This document shows, piece by piece, positions 18,299-33,200 of a stretch of DNA of 64,000 bases. The notes beneath the pieces are model-generated. The model saw nothing but the letters and a program-made list of their open reading frames with translations, searched no databases and was not told where the DNA came from. The stretch is from Carpediemonas membranifera. Taxonomy: Eukaryota; Fornicata. Made by a program: the position numbers and the translations under genes. The stretch lies in contig JAHDYR010000038.1 in assembly GCA_019828565.1 (NCBI GenBank), positions 248,001-312,000 of the forward strand. The letters are read 5' to 3'. Each line of letters starts with the position of its first letter. Position 1 is the first letter of the stretch.

Positions 18299-21200
18299 TT
18301 ACTGAGTCTTCTTGGGCACGTTGAGGCCGACGCCTGGCAGCTGCATGGGCGACAACACCAGCTTGGCGCCAGGTCGAGGCATGCCTACCATGGGGGGCAA
18401 CCCCGACCGCCCGAGGGCTGGGGGGAGTCGAGCTACAGGAGGTGTCCCGGCCGGAGGGGAAATAGGAGGCAGCTTCATCGGGCTGGCTGTGGATGGGTTG
18501 GGCGATTGGCCAAGGGGCTGGCGGATGGCGGGGAGGGCACGAACACCGTTAGGGACGTTGATGCCTCCGATGCCGTTAAGAGCTGACCGACCGGGCATCA
18601 TTGCCGGCTTGGGCAAGGGCGGTAGGGCCATGGGGGACAGCACAGTCGGGGTCGACCCGACGATGGGCTGGGGCTTCAGGTCCTCGTCGTCACTGCCTTT
18701 GGTCTTGGTCCTAAACAGCATGACGACCTCGACGACAATGGCAGAGCCGGCCATGGCGAGGATGCAGGTGCAGCAGAGACAGCCGAGCAAGAGAAGGGAG
18801 GCAACCGCGAACGAGGGGATGACCGCATAGAGCACGCTGACCTCGTTGTAAGTCTCGGAGTCGGATGCGATCTCGGTGCCGTCGAACGTGGCAACGATGG
18901 TTCGCGTGTCGGCGCTGAGGTACACCTGGGTCGAGACGGAGGTGGAAGCAGAGGCAGCGGTAGAGCAAATGGCGTTGTCTGACAGTACAAGGGCCTGCTC
19001 CTCGTCGTCGATGAGGATGGCGAACGCGGTGGTGCCAGTGAGCGTGACATCGGTCATCGTGAGGCAGTACTCGCCCTCAGCCCGCTTGGAGATGGACGGC
19101 GAGAACGAATCAGCAAGGTTAGACCCGCTGACCGTCTCATCTGACACACACGTGACAGTGCCAGCGGTCAGTATGCCCGTTAGTGGCCGAACTCCCATCG
19201 CAGCGAAGGGGAGGTTGCTGGGGCAAATCCTTGACTCCATAGCGGCGATAAGAGTCGTGCCGGAAAGAGTCAGAGTCGTGTCCGGAGTCTCGAAATCTGC
19301 CGGAATGGTCAGGGTCGTCGACTCAATGGTCGAGTCGGAGAATTCAACCTCAAGCTCGTAGTCGCCGGGGTGGATGGCGCCGTCGCTGCTCCCCACGATG
19401 GGGATGACTTCCACTGGACTAGTTGAGATAATCGTGGCGGCGACACCGTCAACCGTGATGGCGTCAATGTCGCTCCGACCGGAGACCTCCACGGACGTCG
19501 TCGAGTCCTCGACCTCAGAGAGGCAGGTTGAGTGGCCGTGGCCGTCGGCGTCGTTGGTCGACCCAGTGCCGCAGGTCTGGCAGATGTCAGCGCCGGGGGA
19601 GTCGGCGAAATGACCGCCGTCGCAGACTTCTGGGGTGGAGCGGCCGTCTGAGGGGACGACCGAGCCTGGCGGGGCGTCGACGCACTCCCAGTAGCCGGGG
19701 GCAGGCGAATACGACCCAGCGGGGCAGGGGGCGCACGAGTGCCAGGAGTCGGCGTAGTTTCCGGCATCGCAGGTCATGCCGATCATGCTCAGCTCGTACG
19801 CCCCGTCGACGAGGGATACGACCGCCATAGACATGGGGTCGACGGCAAGCCCGTGGCCGAAGCCAGGGTCTGGGTCAAAGCCGTCGTCCGTGACATAAAC
19901 GTGAACAGTGGCCGTGGCAGAGCCGGAAGCCCTGCTGTAGAGATGGACGGCGCCGAACGCGTCTGTGGCGGCGACAGTAGTTCCATGGACAGCGACTGCC
20001 CGGCCAAGACCCTGGTCCTCGATCGGGTCGAAGTCGGGCCAGAAGACGGCATTCGTGTCTGATGCCCACATCCCAAAGGAGCCAGCAGCAGACTTGTGCC
20101 CGGCAAATCCAGTGTCAAGCGCGCTATCACCGAACGCCACAGTTGCACCAGATGTGGCGGAGACGACCCTGCTGAACTGCACCGAGTTGACTGCGGTACA
20201 TGGCATGAGGAACGCGCAGACGCGGCTCTCGTCGGCCATGCCCACGGCAAACCTGATCGAGGGGGCGAGGCTCATGATTCCCACGGTCAGGGCGACCCCT
20301 CCGATCGCTGTCGGGGTATACTGGTCGATCCACTCTTCGTTGGTCTCGTCGTACAAGAAGAACTCTACTACAGACGTGCCAGCGGAGTCGTCCCACGCGA
20401 GGGCTGCGAGGAGGGGGTACTGCAGGTCGAGGGACTTGCCAAACTCGGCAGTGCTGGTGGCAGTCAGCGTTGAGTGGAAGGGGAAGGTGTGGCCGTCGCG
20501 GGTGTACACGAACACGGCCCCGGCCCCGGCGTCGGTCAGGCAGGGGGCGCCGACTGCGAGCCAGTCATCCCTCAGCACCATGGCGTGCCCGAAGTCCGTG
20601 GCGGCCGATGGCGGGGTGACTGTGGCGTTGGGGGTCCACACCGAGAACACGGCGGTGTAGAGGCTGACCTGGTTCGTCTCGGGCAGCCCGACGAGGAGGA
20701 GGTCGTCGTCGAGGGCTAGCTGGGGTATACGAGCTGACGCCGAGGTCGAGGGTCTGGATGCCGTATGATCTGGTGCACGAGGTCGACTCGGCCGCAGTCT
20801 GGCTGGTAGCCACGGGGCATTCGATGGGGGCGGTGTGGGCATAGCCGTCATCTGGGACAAAGAAGCCGGCGTCGGCAGACAGACACTCAGTGGCGCCCTT
20901 GTCGGGCTGGTACGTGCCGGCGTTGCAGGGCACGCACGTTGTTGAATTGTCGGCGTAGGACCCGTTGAGGCACCTGGTGTGGCTGTTGGAATAGGCGATG
21001 CTACCGCTGGGCACGGGGCCACACTCGAGCCAGGACGTCGCGACCTCGCCGACAGGACAGTCGTAGCGGGAGTAAATGACGGCATCGCCAGTCATACCGA
21101 CAACAACCAGGCCGCTATCAGTGATCTTGAGTCCTTGACCCATTGAGTCATCCGTGGCAGCGTCGGGAATATCTAGACTGAGGGAAGCAGTCCAGAAGCC

Positions 21201-24200
21201 GGGGACGACGCGGTGGTAGACAACGACAGATCCAAGGTTGCCGTTGTCGTAGGCACGGCCGTGGTATATTGCGTCACCCGCATGAGCGAGAGACTGCACC
21301 TGGGCGCTGTTGGGCACGGTCCACGTGCCTTCAGACACAGTGATGTTCTCACCAGAAGTAATGTTAAACTCGAAGACGGCGTACGTATCTGCAGCCGGAA
21401 CTGTCGGATCGAGGCAGGCGACAGCGAGAGTGTCCTCGTCGGGCGAGATGTCCATTGCTTTGCCGATGTATTGGTAGCCGGTTAACGTGACCGAGGTGAC
21501 CGGGGTGAGGGTCGATCCATTAAACTGGTAAACAAAGACCTGTGCGCCGGCTGTCGTGTACGGTGCAAACTCTTGCGTGCTGACCGCCACCGTGGACCCA
21601 CGGGCAGCAGCGTGCCAGCCGTACCCAACGGTCCCAGATTCAGCAAAGGAGTCGACCCACGCCCACTCGTCGAGGACGAGGCGGTAGAGGTGGATGGCGC
21701 CGGCCAGGAGGCTTCCATCGCTGGCAGTTGCGTGGTAGTCGCTGAGGATGATGTGGCTGTCGCCAACCCTCGTGCCAGTGAAGGAGAATGAGTCTGACGC
21801 GAGACTATCGTCAGGCGGCAGGATCTGCTGGACGAGCTCGAGACTCCACCGGTCATAGATCAGGGCCGCTCCCGTGGTCCGGCCAGGGTTGAGGTCGGTC
21901 CCGCCGTAGCCGCCCACGATGATGTGCTCGTCCGTGATGATGGATGCTAGTGCACTGGGCCTGTGATGGTCGTTCCTTGGCGGTGCAATCGAGGCAAGCT
22001 CCTCCCATGCCGCGGAGACAGTGTCGTAGGCGAAGAGAGTGACGTTTGTGCCGGATATAACATTTTCTCGCATAATGGCAAGGCCCTCGTGAGCATCAAA
22101 CCAGCCGCCACTGCTACCACCAACTGCAAAGCGCTTGCCCTCGAATATCTCGACACAGCCTGTTTGCGTTGCGTTGGGCTCGAATCCAGTAGGACAAGTG
22201 TGACAAGCCATCGCCCCGTCAGTCGAGACAGTCCCAGCTGGACACGCGACACATGCGGAGACGCTCTCAGGATAGAACCCGGCGTCGCAGTTTCTAGCGT
22301 AGAGGCGGGCCCTGCCGGTATAGGGGATCGAGACGACGTACATACCGCCCTGAGCGCTGATCCGCTGGTAGGCATCATGGCCGGCGTTGATTATGGCTCG
22401 GCCGTCAGCCCAGGCGACTGGGCGATCGGCGGAGAGTTCGAACCAGTGCATGTCTGCCTTGCCCACTGCGTCGGTTGGGAGACCTGGAGACCCGACGGCG
22501 ATTGTGTCAGGTCCCACCATTGCTATGGTGGTCCCGAAGTGGTAGTTTCCTGAATCAAGGCGGCCGCTGGTCAGGATCGTCTTCAGCGGGTACGTGTCGC
22601 CGTCGTTGAGGTAGACGTACACGGCTCCGGTGCTCACGTCGTTGGCAGTGTGAGATGTGTCGTCCGGGCTTCCGACGAGGACGAGGTCGTCCGTGATCAC
22701 AATGGAGGCGGCAACAGAGTCTGGCGTAGGGGTGAGTGAGACTGCAGTGTCCTTGTCCGCGAAGTCTGGGTAGACCGTGGTCGTCCCGGCGTCTGACGAG
22801 CAGACCATCATTCGGCCGTAAACTGCGAAATTGTAACAGGTGTCGCCGTAGTCGACCTCGTCAATCGCGGTGAGGCTTGGGAGATCATAGCTGAACATCA
22901 GGATGTTGGTCAGAGTGTTGCCGACGGAGCTAGCGATAAGAGTGTCGCCACTAACATCAATCTGCCAGCCGAAGAAGACGTCCGTGGCGGGGGAGTCAAT
23001 ATACATCAGATCGTCAAATATATGGCCGTATCTCTTGATCAGACCGACTCTGCCGATCTCAGTCATGTAGAACGGGTCACCAAACAGGATATAATCGTCT
23101 GTCACGACGATTCGAGATGAAGTGTCAGTCAACGCGCCAACAAGGGTCTTGAAGAACGCCCAGCTGTGGTCGTATGGGTCATATCTCGCAAATATCAGGT
23201 CGCCGGTGAGTGGCTCAGCTCCCACCATGAGCAGGTCGGGCCCGATGGCGATTTCAGACCCAAACTGTCCCGGGGCGTCCAGAACCGCGCTGACCTCGTC
23301 GCCCACGCATGCGGTGCTGCTGAGCACTGTTCCTGTGTGACACGGGGAGCAGACGGTGGAGCCGGCGGACGAGACAGTGCCAGCGGGGCAGTCGGCACAG
23401 GAGAAGAACGTGTCAGGGTACTGGTCGACGGAGCAGAACACGGTGTAGATTGTCGCCTCGCCGTCGACCGCGGCTGCCCCAGTGTTGGCGGGCGCGCCCA
23501 TTACTACGGCTGTGCTTGAGCCTCCAAGACCGGCCCCGAATCTACTCTCGGCCGAGGTGGCGGGGATGAGGTTTCCCGGTACCCACACGCCCGAGGACTG
23601 CAGCTCGAGGATCCGTACGACACCAGAATTGCCGAACCTCCCAGGGATACCGGCAAACACGGCCCCGCTGGAATATGCCAGCGCCTCTGGTCTATCACTC
23701 TCTTGTAGGGTCTGGCCGACCTCCCACGCCGGGCTGGATTCTGATCCAACGTTGATGTGGATGACAATGTCATTGTTGGACGAAGATGTGGTGAAGATTG
23801 TGAGATCATCAAGTATTAGCACCGCGCTGTCTCCAGAATAGCCTAAGTCAGTACCGCAAGTGGAGTAGTCCGCGCATTCGGCCGGCCAGGGATAGACGGT
23901 CGTCGTCGTGGTGTCCCCTGTGACGAAGTATCTCGGGTGGACGGCGAGACTTGTGCCGTACACACCCTCTAGAGCGGTCGTTAACGTGTCCCACGCGTCA
24001 GTAGCAGCGTTGTACTCTGAGATCATCGAGCGGTCGTTAACATTATCAGTCACGAAAAGCTTGCCGTTGACGATACCCATTTTCAGGTTGAAACTAAGCT
24101 CTGTTACGGTGGTGTGATGGATGCATGAACGCGGATCCAGTCTGTAGATCATCGCGCCCGCTGCCGTCCCAATAGCCAGCCAGGAATCGTCCATTGCAGC

Positions 24201-27200
24201 TGACAGCACGGCCTGGCCTGAAAACTCCTTGATCAAGACCCAGTCGGTCACGCCCCGCGTGTACAAGAAAGCGGACGGCCTTCCCATGCTGGAAATAAGT
24301 AGGTTCTCGCCTGCCACGACGACGATGTCACCGTACGTGTCCGCTGCGGGAGTGATGCTCGTGGAGACGAGAAGGCTGTCGCAAGAGTCCTTGAGGGCAC
24401 TCGGGGTGTAGCCGACGCCGCATGGAAGACAGTGTATAGACCCAGTGGGAGCATACGTACCTGCCGGGCACGGCATGCACACGTCGAATGAGACTGGGAA
24501 GGTCCCGGCCTCGCAACTCGGCCTATGCGTCACCACAGGATCGTTGGTGCCCTCGGAGAAGAAGACCATGCCTGGCAGCATCGAAGCAGCATTTGCAACG
24601 TCGCCGCCAGCGACCCGTTCATATCCGATGTCCTTAAACTGCCGAGACGTCGAGTCGAACGAGACCAACTCCAGCGAGCCGGAAGACCCGAGATATGAGG
24701 AGTCGGGGGACCCGGCGAAGAGGTTGCCGCCCGAGGCAGCGAGGGTCTGGCCGAAATTGGTCATGTCAGAATACATCGAGCGGATCCACGTGAGCTGGGT
24801 CCACTCGCTGGTGTCTGCGTCGAGTTCAAAGGCGACCACGGCGCCCTGGGCGGTGCCAAACATGTCGGCGTCGGGGTCAGAGATCAGGAGGAGGTCGTAG
24901 ACGTCGTCGTAGGCCATGGATGACCCGAAGCTGCCTGTCGTCGTGGGCAGGGTGGCTGTGATGACCTGGGTGACGGTGCTCCAGTCGGACTCGTCGACGG
25001 CGAAGACAGTGTTCGCCTCGGGGGCGCCGATGAACAGCGTGCCGTTGTGCTCAAGCAAGCTTGTGCCGAGGGCGTCCGCCCCGCGGCCAGACACGCCGGC
25101 CAGGTCGACCGTGGTGACCTTGGGAGCGGAGGAATCCGTGAGCTCGTAGATGACGACGACACCGGCACCAATGACCGCGCCAACAGACGCGGCAGGGGCA
25201 CCAATGGCGAGGTAGTCGTCCCACAGCAGGAGTGTGTCGCCGAACGACGACTCCGCTGGTAAGATACTCACAGATGCGATCTTGGTGAAGACACTCTGGA
25301 TCCGCCAATAAACCTCGACAGAGCTGGATGCACCGACCGCAAGGAATCTATCGTTAATGGCCAAGGATTTCCCGAAGTCGCCCGCGCTGCCCTCGATGGA
25401 AGTGACAACGGAGTACTCTTGGTCCGAGTTCAGCAGAGTGGCGACGAGCACGCCGTTGGGTGTGGCGGGATCGTCGAAGTGTGTTGACACGGCGACAAAC
25501 TCGTCGGACAGGGCGATTGCGTGGCCAAAGTGGGAGGACGTTCCACCGAATGGATTGGTGTACAGTTTGGTCAGGCGGGGGAGTGCGCAGCTGGTAACAA
25601 GGCTGGTGCCGGCACAGGTCTCGCACCCGTCGTGCCAGCTGGTCATAGCTTCACTGGAAGTGTCATTGCACGGCTGGTAGGCGATGGTGACCGCCCCATC
25701 AGTTGAGTTCCAATGAGGTGACCCGGCTGCAATAAACTGCGCGGTGGCAGAGACTGACGAACCAAAGCTGGCCGTACCGGTCGAGGAGGAGGGTATCGCG
25801 TGCTCGAACGTGCACTCTGAGCCATCGAAGGCGAACACGTGCACCCGGCCAACCTGAGCTCCGTCATAAAACTCTGGCGCGCCCACAATGACATGCGTGT
25901 CAGTCAGCGCGACAGCAGAGCCGAACGCCTCGTCGGTGGAGTAGGGGGTGGCGATAGTGTCAGCCACGACCCACGCCGTAGAGTCCAAGCCCAGCAGCGT
26001 CACAGACCCGGCCCCTGAGACGCCCTGGATGGTGTCAGCGGGGCTTCCCACAGCGATGGTGGTCTCCGTCGCGGCGAGGGCCTGACCGAAGTGACCCGTG
26101 CCTTGAACGAACTGTGTCTCCGAGACTATGCCTGAGAGGGCTGTGGTGTAGTTGAACACGGCAATGTAGTCGGCCAAGGGGTCTGCTGCCACGATGAACG
26201 AGGAGTCTGGCGCCACAGCCACAGTCGACCCGAAGCTGTCGCCTGAAGATGCCATGGATGACCTAAGTTGGCACTGGAGTGCCCATCGTACACCAGAGAA
26301 GGAGTAGACGAGGACCTGGCCCAGCATGGTGTCAGATACACCCACGGCGAGGATGGAGTCGGTCATCGCCACTGCCGCGCCATAGGAGGATGCGGTGAAC
26401 CCATCGGGGGTGAGGGTGTCTAGTAAATCGAAGGACGCGTCGGACCGAGAGTAGACAAAGACCTTGGACTCAGCAGGCGAGCCCATAGCGACCCAATGGC
26501 CGGAAACGTCGAAGGACGGCATGAACGCGGTGCCCGAGGTCGGGACGAGTGAGAACGACAGTCCATCAGACACCCAGCTCTCAGTGCTGGTGTCGAATGA
26601 GTATGTAGCAAACTGTGGCCTTATATTCATGCCTGTGTGGCTGAAAAGTGCGAAAATTCGGCTACCGTGGACCTTGACGACGTGGGGTAAGGTGTGGCCG
26701 CTGGGGATGGTCTGAACGAGATAGGACGGGTCGCACGCGGTCTGGTCACCGTTTGCAGTATAACCAGAAGGACACTCGAAGCAGCGAGACCAGCCGGCCT
26801 CGGAGACGAACCCAGCGGGGCATGGCTCGCAAGAGTGCCAGGTGGCAGGCTGCTCACCAGCCGGGCAGGATATGGTTGTTGTAAACACCTTGCCGGGCGC
26901 CCCAGCAGGGTTGGCCGAGTATGCGAGCATGACAGAGCCTGCCGCAGCTGCCAGGCCGACCTGGTCGTCCTGGGCGGGAGCAGTGGCCGTGAACTGGCCC
27001 GAGTCGTCCCATGCGTCTGCGTCACCGTCGTATTCGAACGCGAGCATGGCCCCAGCGTTGGTCAGGCCAGAAATAGTGATGTATGGAGCACCAGCAAGCA
27101 GGACGTCGTCGTCAAGATAGAGAGAGTTGGGGAGCGTCGACCTGTGGTTGATCGCCGTGCCGATAGGCTGGAATACTGAGCCGTCGAACTCGAACACTTG

Positions 27201-30200
27201 CACGGCGCCCGTGGTCGTCCTCACCACCTGAGACGGGCAGCCCACCGCCACTCTAATCCTACTAGCGGTCTCTACAGCAGCGAGGGTCGACCCGAAGGCC
27301 TGGCCGGCCGACCCATGGATCGTGGTGACCTCCGCTATGTCGGCCCTGCTGTAGACGGTGACCATGTTCGTCCCGGGAGCGCCGACAAAGATGAACGTCG
27401 GTGTCAGGGCGACAGCGGCTCCGAACTGGCTCCCAGAGGTCCAATCTTTGACCTTCGAGAACGACTGCCAAATGTTAGAGATGAACTTGCGGACGTAGAC
27501 CTCGTTGTCTAGCGTTGCTATGACCAGCATGGTGTTGTCAGCGGCCAACTGGTAGCCGAATCCGCCTGCCGATGACAACATCGATCTCGGCGGGCCGAAC
27601 TTAAACTGCGAATCAAACGTGTATACGATAACACCATTGGCAGTTGGCGCTGTTACCGCGAGATAGTGGTTGGTCAACGCGATGGCAGAGCTCCCGAATG
27701 CGGGATCGGCAGCGTACTCGACGATGCCGACCATCTCAAAGTGAGATGAGGCCATGAATCCTTGGCGCTGGTAGAGGTAGGCCAGACCAGAGGCTGAGCC
27801 AACTGCTACGAGGTCCCCACTCACTGAAAGATGGGCGCCGAAGCCGTCGTCGTTAGCGGGACTGTCTGCGGTGAAACTAGTGTGATAGAGGCCGTCGACG
27901 CAGCCGTCGGCAGCGGCATTGGGGGTCTGCCCGAAAGGACACGTGTGGCAGACAGACATGCTGTGCTCAGGCGAATAAGTGCCGGCAGGACAGTCGGCGC
28001 AGGAGTACCATGTATCGGCGTACTGGCCCGCCGCACACAGTGGGCTCAGCATCAGTGCGTTTGTCAGCTCCACCCCGCCTTCATCGTGCTGGCCTGCAGT
28101 AAAGATGGAGGTCCGTCCCGCAGAAATGGTGTTGCCGACGCCTGGGCTTAAGGGGTCGTAGTAGACCAAGGTCTGGGCCCACACTTCGCTGGTTGTGGTG
28201 GATGAGACAATGTCGAACATGAGCACGCAGCCGGTGACCGAGGCAAGCTGGCATGCAGTCCAGCCGACTGCGGCGTGGCCGTCGTGGAGGCTGATACTGG
28301 AGGGGAAGGCTCCGCCGCTGACGGGGTCGTTTGGTATGATTGCGCCAGAGCTCTGCGTCCAACCGTTGTCGAAGGCGAAGGCGTACATCGCCCCATCCCC
28401 ACTATTGTCGCCGGGAGCCCCGACGAGGAGCGTAGACCCCTCCATGGCGACTGTATGCCCGAAAAGCACGCCTGCCGCAGTGATGGTGATGTCGTCTGTC
28501 TCCGAGCCCCATCCCCCGTTGTCGAAGTCGATTTGCACTATGTCCTCTGCGGGGAAGCCGACGGCATATCTCGCCCCGTCCATTGCCACCGAGCGGGCTA
28601 CACCGGCCCTCATGGAGACGGACGAGCCGATCACTGACCATAGCTCGTTGGTAAACTGCCTTACAGAGATGGTAGTCATACCAGCGTCGGCGTCTGGGTC
28701 GACATGCAGGATAAGGTCGCCGCTAGCTGCAACCAGGGGTGGATAGTTGCTCATGGAGTTGGACAACACAGACGGGTTGACGAATTCAACGCCGAAGCGG
28801 GCGTACACGACAGTAATGCCCTTCGAGGTCGACGGGTTCTGGCCTGAAACGACGAGCCAGTCATCAGAAAGACCCATGCTGTGTCCTAGCTTGTTGTTGT
28901 CGCCGGTAAAGTCATCAGTCAGCAAGACTGTGGATGACATCCAGTCGCTGGCGGATTGTGACCAGATGAACGCAGTCACGCCGCACGAGCCCGCTCCTCC
29001 GTCTGGGGAGCCTCGAAGCGCGAGTTCACCGCTAACAGCCATGCTATACACGTTGGTGGTAACACCGGTGAACGTAATAGCAGTCTCGTTGGCGCAGGTC
29101 TGGCCGTCGCCCACGGTGTACGGGGGGCAGTCAGCGCAGGAGTACCATGTGTCTGCGTGCTGGCCAGCGGTGCAGGTGGGGTGGATGCACGTGATGGCCG
29201 TACTCTGGGCGTCGGTGGCGAACATCACGCCAGAGCCCCTAGTGCTGGCGAATTGTCCGAAACCCATGCTATCGACGAGACGCTCGCTCGGCGGGAGGAG
29301 GTATCCGACGTCAGACATGTCGTCAATGGTGGGCTCAAAGCCTGAGACCGCAAAAGCGCCGGTCTCATGGCCGTATAGGGAATAGCTTGTGGCAGAGGAG
29401 AGCACCTGGTCGCCAAACGCGGCAACAGTGTGTGCAAAGTCGACCATCGTGCCCGATTTGATGCGGTACGCGTAGACCGACCCGTCCGAGAAGCACTTCA
29501 TGCGCACAGCCCCATTGTTCATCGAAGTGAGGAACTCATCGTGGGCAAGCACGCTCACGGAGACACCAAAGTCTCCAAACGCGGCTGAGACAGAGTACTG
29601 GGGCTGCCATGTGACTGTGTTGAGGAGGAAGACCGAGCCGAAGCCGGGGCTCGGGAGCTGGCTAACAGCTATGGCGACGGACCGGTCAGGCATCTCCTTA
29701 GTGGCGATCTTGCTCCCAAAGTGGCCGTTAGGAATGCTGCTACTGGACACAATGTCAGGAGTGCGAGGCGTCCATGCAGCCGAGGCCTGGGTGTACTTGT
29801 AGCGGTGAACGACGCCGGCCTGGCTGTTAACTCCGTCATCCCTCGTCGGGGCGCCGACAAGAAGACTGTCCCCCGCGAGGGCTAGACTCCATCCAAAGCC
29901 GGTGCCTGCGTCAGCGGGGGTCAGGGAGGCGGTGAGGTCCAGGGTCGACCGGGAGTAGACAAGGACGAGGCCGTAGTTGAACTCGGAGGAGACGGCGAGC
30001 CAGTCGTCGTTGATGGCCACAGCGAGGCCGACACAGCCTGAGGCAGGCGGGGTGAGGGTCTCCGTGAGAGTCCAGGCGGTCCCATCATACTCGTGGAGGA
30101 AGACGCTGCCAGTGTCGGTGCCACAGCCCTCAGTGTAGGAGACCGCGGCCATGGCGTCCTTGTACGTGGAGATCGCCGTGACCGCCACACCCGGGTCCAC

Positions 30201-33200
30201 CGTGCTGACCGTGTATTCTGGGACACAGGCCGTGTGGTCAGTGTTCGAGGCATAGTGCGGCGGGCACTTGGTGCACAGCGCCTGGTGGCCGGGCGAGTAG
30301 TACCCGTCGGGGCATGGCCTGAAGTACCCCGGGCCGAGCATCTCCTCGCCTGGCCCTGCCTCAGAGTATGTCGGCAGGAGCACCCCGACCGCGTTGGTAC
30401 CAACAGTGCCTTGGATAATGGGAAGGCCGTCCAGGAACGTGAAGTAGCCGTTGAAATCCGAATTGGCGACGGAGTTTGAAACTACGGACCTCGTACGTGT
30501 GTCAAGGAGATTCGAGGTGGCACTGAGATACTGTCCGCCCGTTATTGTATATATCTCGCCGTTGAAGTAGCTGACGGACATCGGTATGTACCCGATGCCA
30601 GCTTTAAAGGCAACCTCCATCACAGCTTCGGGAGGCCCGCTGCCCCTGCGGTAAACGCCGTAGTAGACGGCGGAAGCTTCATCCCAACCGACGAACAGCG
30701 TTTCCGTGAGTGGATCGGCGATGAGGCGGGTGACGGGGAGACTGAACGCGACAGGTTCGAGCAGGGTGGGATTCCGCACAAGGGTGGCGCCGGGCACTTC
30801 AAAGCCACTCAGGACAACCACAATACCATTGCCGGTAACAACACCACTTGCGTAGAGATAGTCGGCGTCGATGGCGATGTGCGTGGCGAAGGAGAGGACA
30901 AAGGGTGGTGAGAGGTCTGCGGCGGTCACTGAGGCCTTGGTCCAGTCTGCCGTGTTGTAGACGTCGACAGCCTCGCAGGCAGACCCGGGGGCACTCACTG
31001 CTACGTAGTCTCCGTGTGTGGCGATGCTGTCACCGTACTCGCAGTTCGGGACGTACTTAAAGAATGACCGGACATAAACTGCGGAGTCGTGGGTCAACTC
31101 GAAGATGGAGATGCCGTGGGCGACGCCCGAAGCCGTGGGCGACCCGACGATGACGTGGCCGGACTCGGTCACCGCGACGGCTGACCCAAAGACACTGGAG
31201 CCGACAGAGCTTGGCTTGGTCAAGAACGGTCCATGGCCGTGGAGTCCTGCGAAGTCAACGTCGAACAGAGCGAGCTCGCTGCCGTCGGTGAGGGCGAGTA
31301 CGTGGTTCTTTGCAGCCATCGCCGTCGGAGTCATGTAGACGTAGGCCAATGACAAAGTAATTTCCATGCCTAGCAGCGCCATTCTACTTTCACTGAACCG
31401 TTCCCCAAACGGAACGGGCTTACACGCGACATTGGCGGTTTTGGGTGAATACCAGCCTTGTGGGCAGAAGTCGCAAGTTCGGAACGCTGGGCTATACCCG
31501 GCCATTGTCGTCTGACACTCTGTGTATTCCATATGTAACTGACCGGTCGACGCATCATGGACAACGAAGCTATTTGTGTTGATTCCCACCTGAGATATTG
31601 AGCTGATGGTACCAGATGTGCTGAGATCGAACTGTGTGTAGGTGCTGCCAACGTTGGGACTGCCGGTCTCCAGGTCGTACACACGGACGAACTCATCGGA
31701 AGCAAGGGCGCACATGCCGCTCAGTGTGTCACAGTCCAGAGCTGGGTGGGCACTCACCGTCGCTGAGCTCAGTGTACTCGGAATACCGCGACCGTCAGTG
31801 GCGTGCATAGAGAGATACATGGTCGAGCTCAGCCTGGTCGCCTGAATGAAAAATTTGTCGGTCCCTCCCACAATCATGCCGGAACCGCCCTGCCCCGCGA
31901 AATCGCTCGTATGGACGATATATAGGCTGGAAGCGGCAGTCAATTCGACCGAATAGACCACCGCTTGGTTGTCGCCTTCGTTTCCGACAATAAGGTAGTT
32001 TTCCGTGAAGAACATGGAGTCTCCGAAGTTGGGGTCGGAAGATCCCGATGGTGGAGAGTGCCTATTCAAGGAGCTGAATGAGGTGCCATGGAACACGACC
32101 ACGACGCGTTGGGTTGCAAATGTCGCTGTTGCTGCGATGATCAGTTTGGTCGGGTGAATGGCGACATTTTTTCCCAACTCGCTCACGCTTGCGATAAATC
32201 CAGAGATCGGAAAAATCGGCGTGATAGGGTTATGGGTGTCACTACCGAGGGTCACATCGAATACATAAAGGGTGTTGTCATTAGCACCGACGACCACGTA
32301 CCTCCCGTTGGTCGCAACCGCCGCGCCAAACTCATTACTCGTCCCTACAACTTGTATGGGCACCCCGTCCATCGCTGTCAACGAGTCCACGGTGCCGATC
32401 TCGACCTGCCCAGTACCGGTCTTGTCGCCGCGGACGAATGTATTGCCGGCCACAGCCAGCGTTCTTGGGTTGGTGCCACCAGTGTCCTCGCGGGTGTTGT
32501 CAATGGCACTGCAGTCTGTGACGTCAGAGAGGTCTGTGACACCGCTCGGGCAAGTCTGACATGCCCAGTCGCCCGTAGTAAGCGGGGATGGATACTTTGT
32601 GCCGAGGGGGCAAACGGGTATGGCTGCGAACTTATCTGAATCCGGAGATGCAAGGACGAGCCAAGAGTCTGAGATGGCCGACACAGCACCCAGCTTAGGG
32701 CACGTCGTCTGGCTGATTGGGCCGAGCTTGACTGGTTGAGTCAGGGAGTTCATCGCGAAGGACCCAAACTGGATGACAGAGGGGCCACTAAATGCTATGA
32801 GTGGCATAGCGTAGTATGAACACGTTGGGGTGACAGCGAAGGGCGCGAGTCTCTTGCTGGCACCATCGTAAAGGGGGGAGTCGATAATTGGCTCTAAATC
32901 AAAGGAGAGGGTGTAGGCCTCGTACGTCATGGGGCCGCTGAGGCTAACAAACAGCATATGCTCGCATGCTGTGAGCCCGTCAATCTCTCCTTGGGACAGC
33001 GATGTGAGGAACGAGCGTAGGGAGCGCCCCTCGACATCGTATGAAACAATCTTGCTCTTCATGGGCACAGGCATGTACCAGCCGAAGAACACGTGTGAGT
33101 TGGACAATGCGGCGCGGGTTGGTGTGTCATCGAGGTCGAAGTCAAGGCCTCTTTGTGTCAGAATAGCGCTTGGATCGGAGTTGATGTCAAAGAGCCTGGC

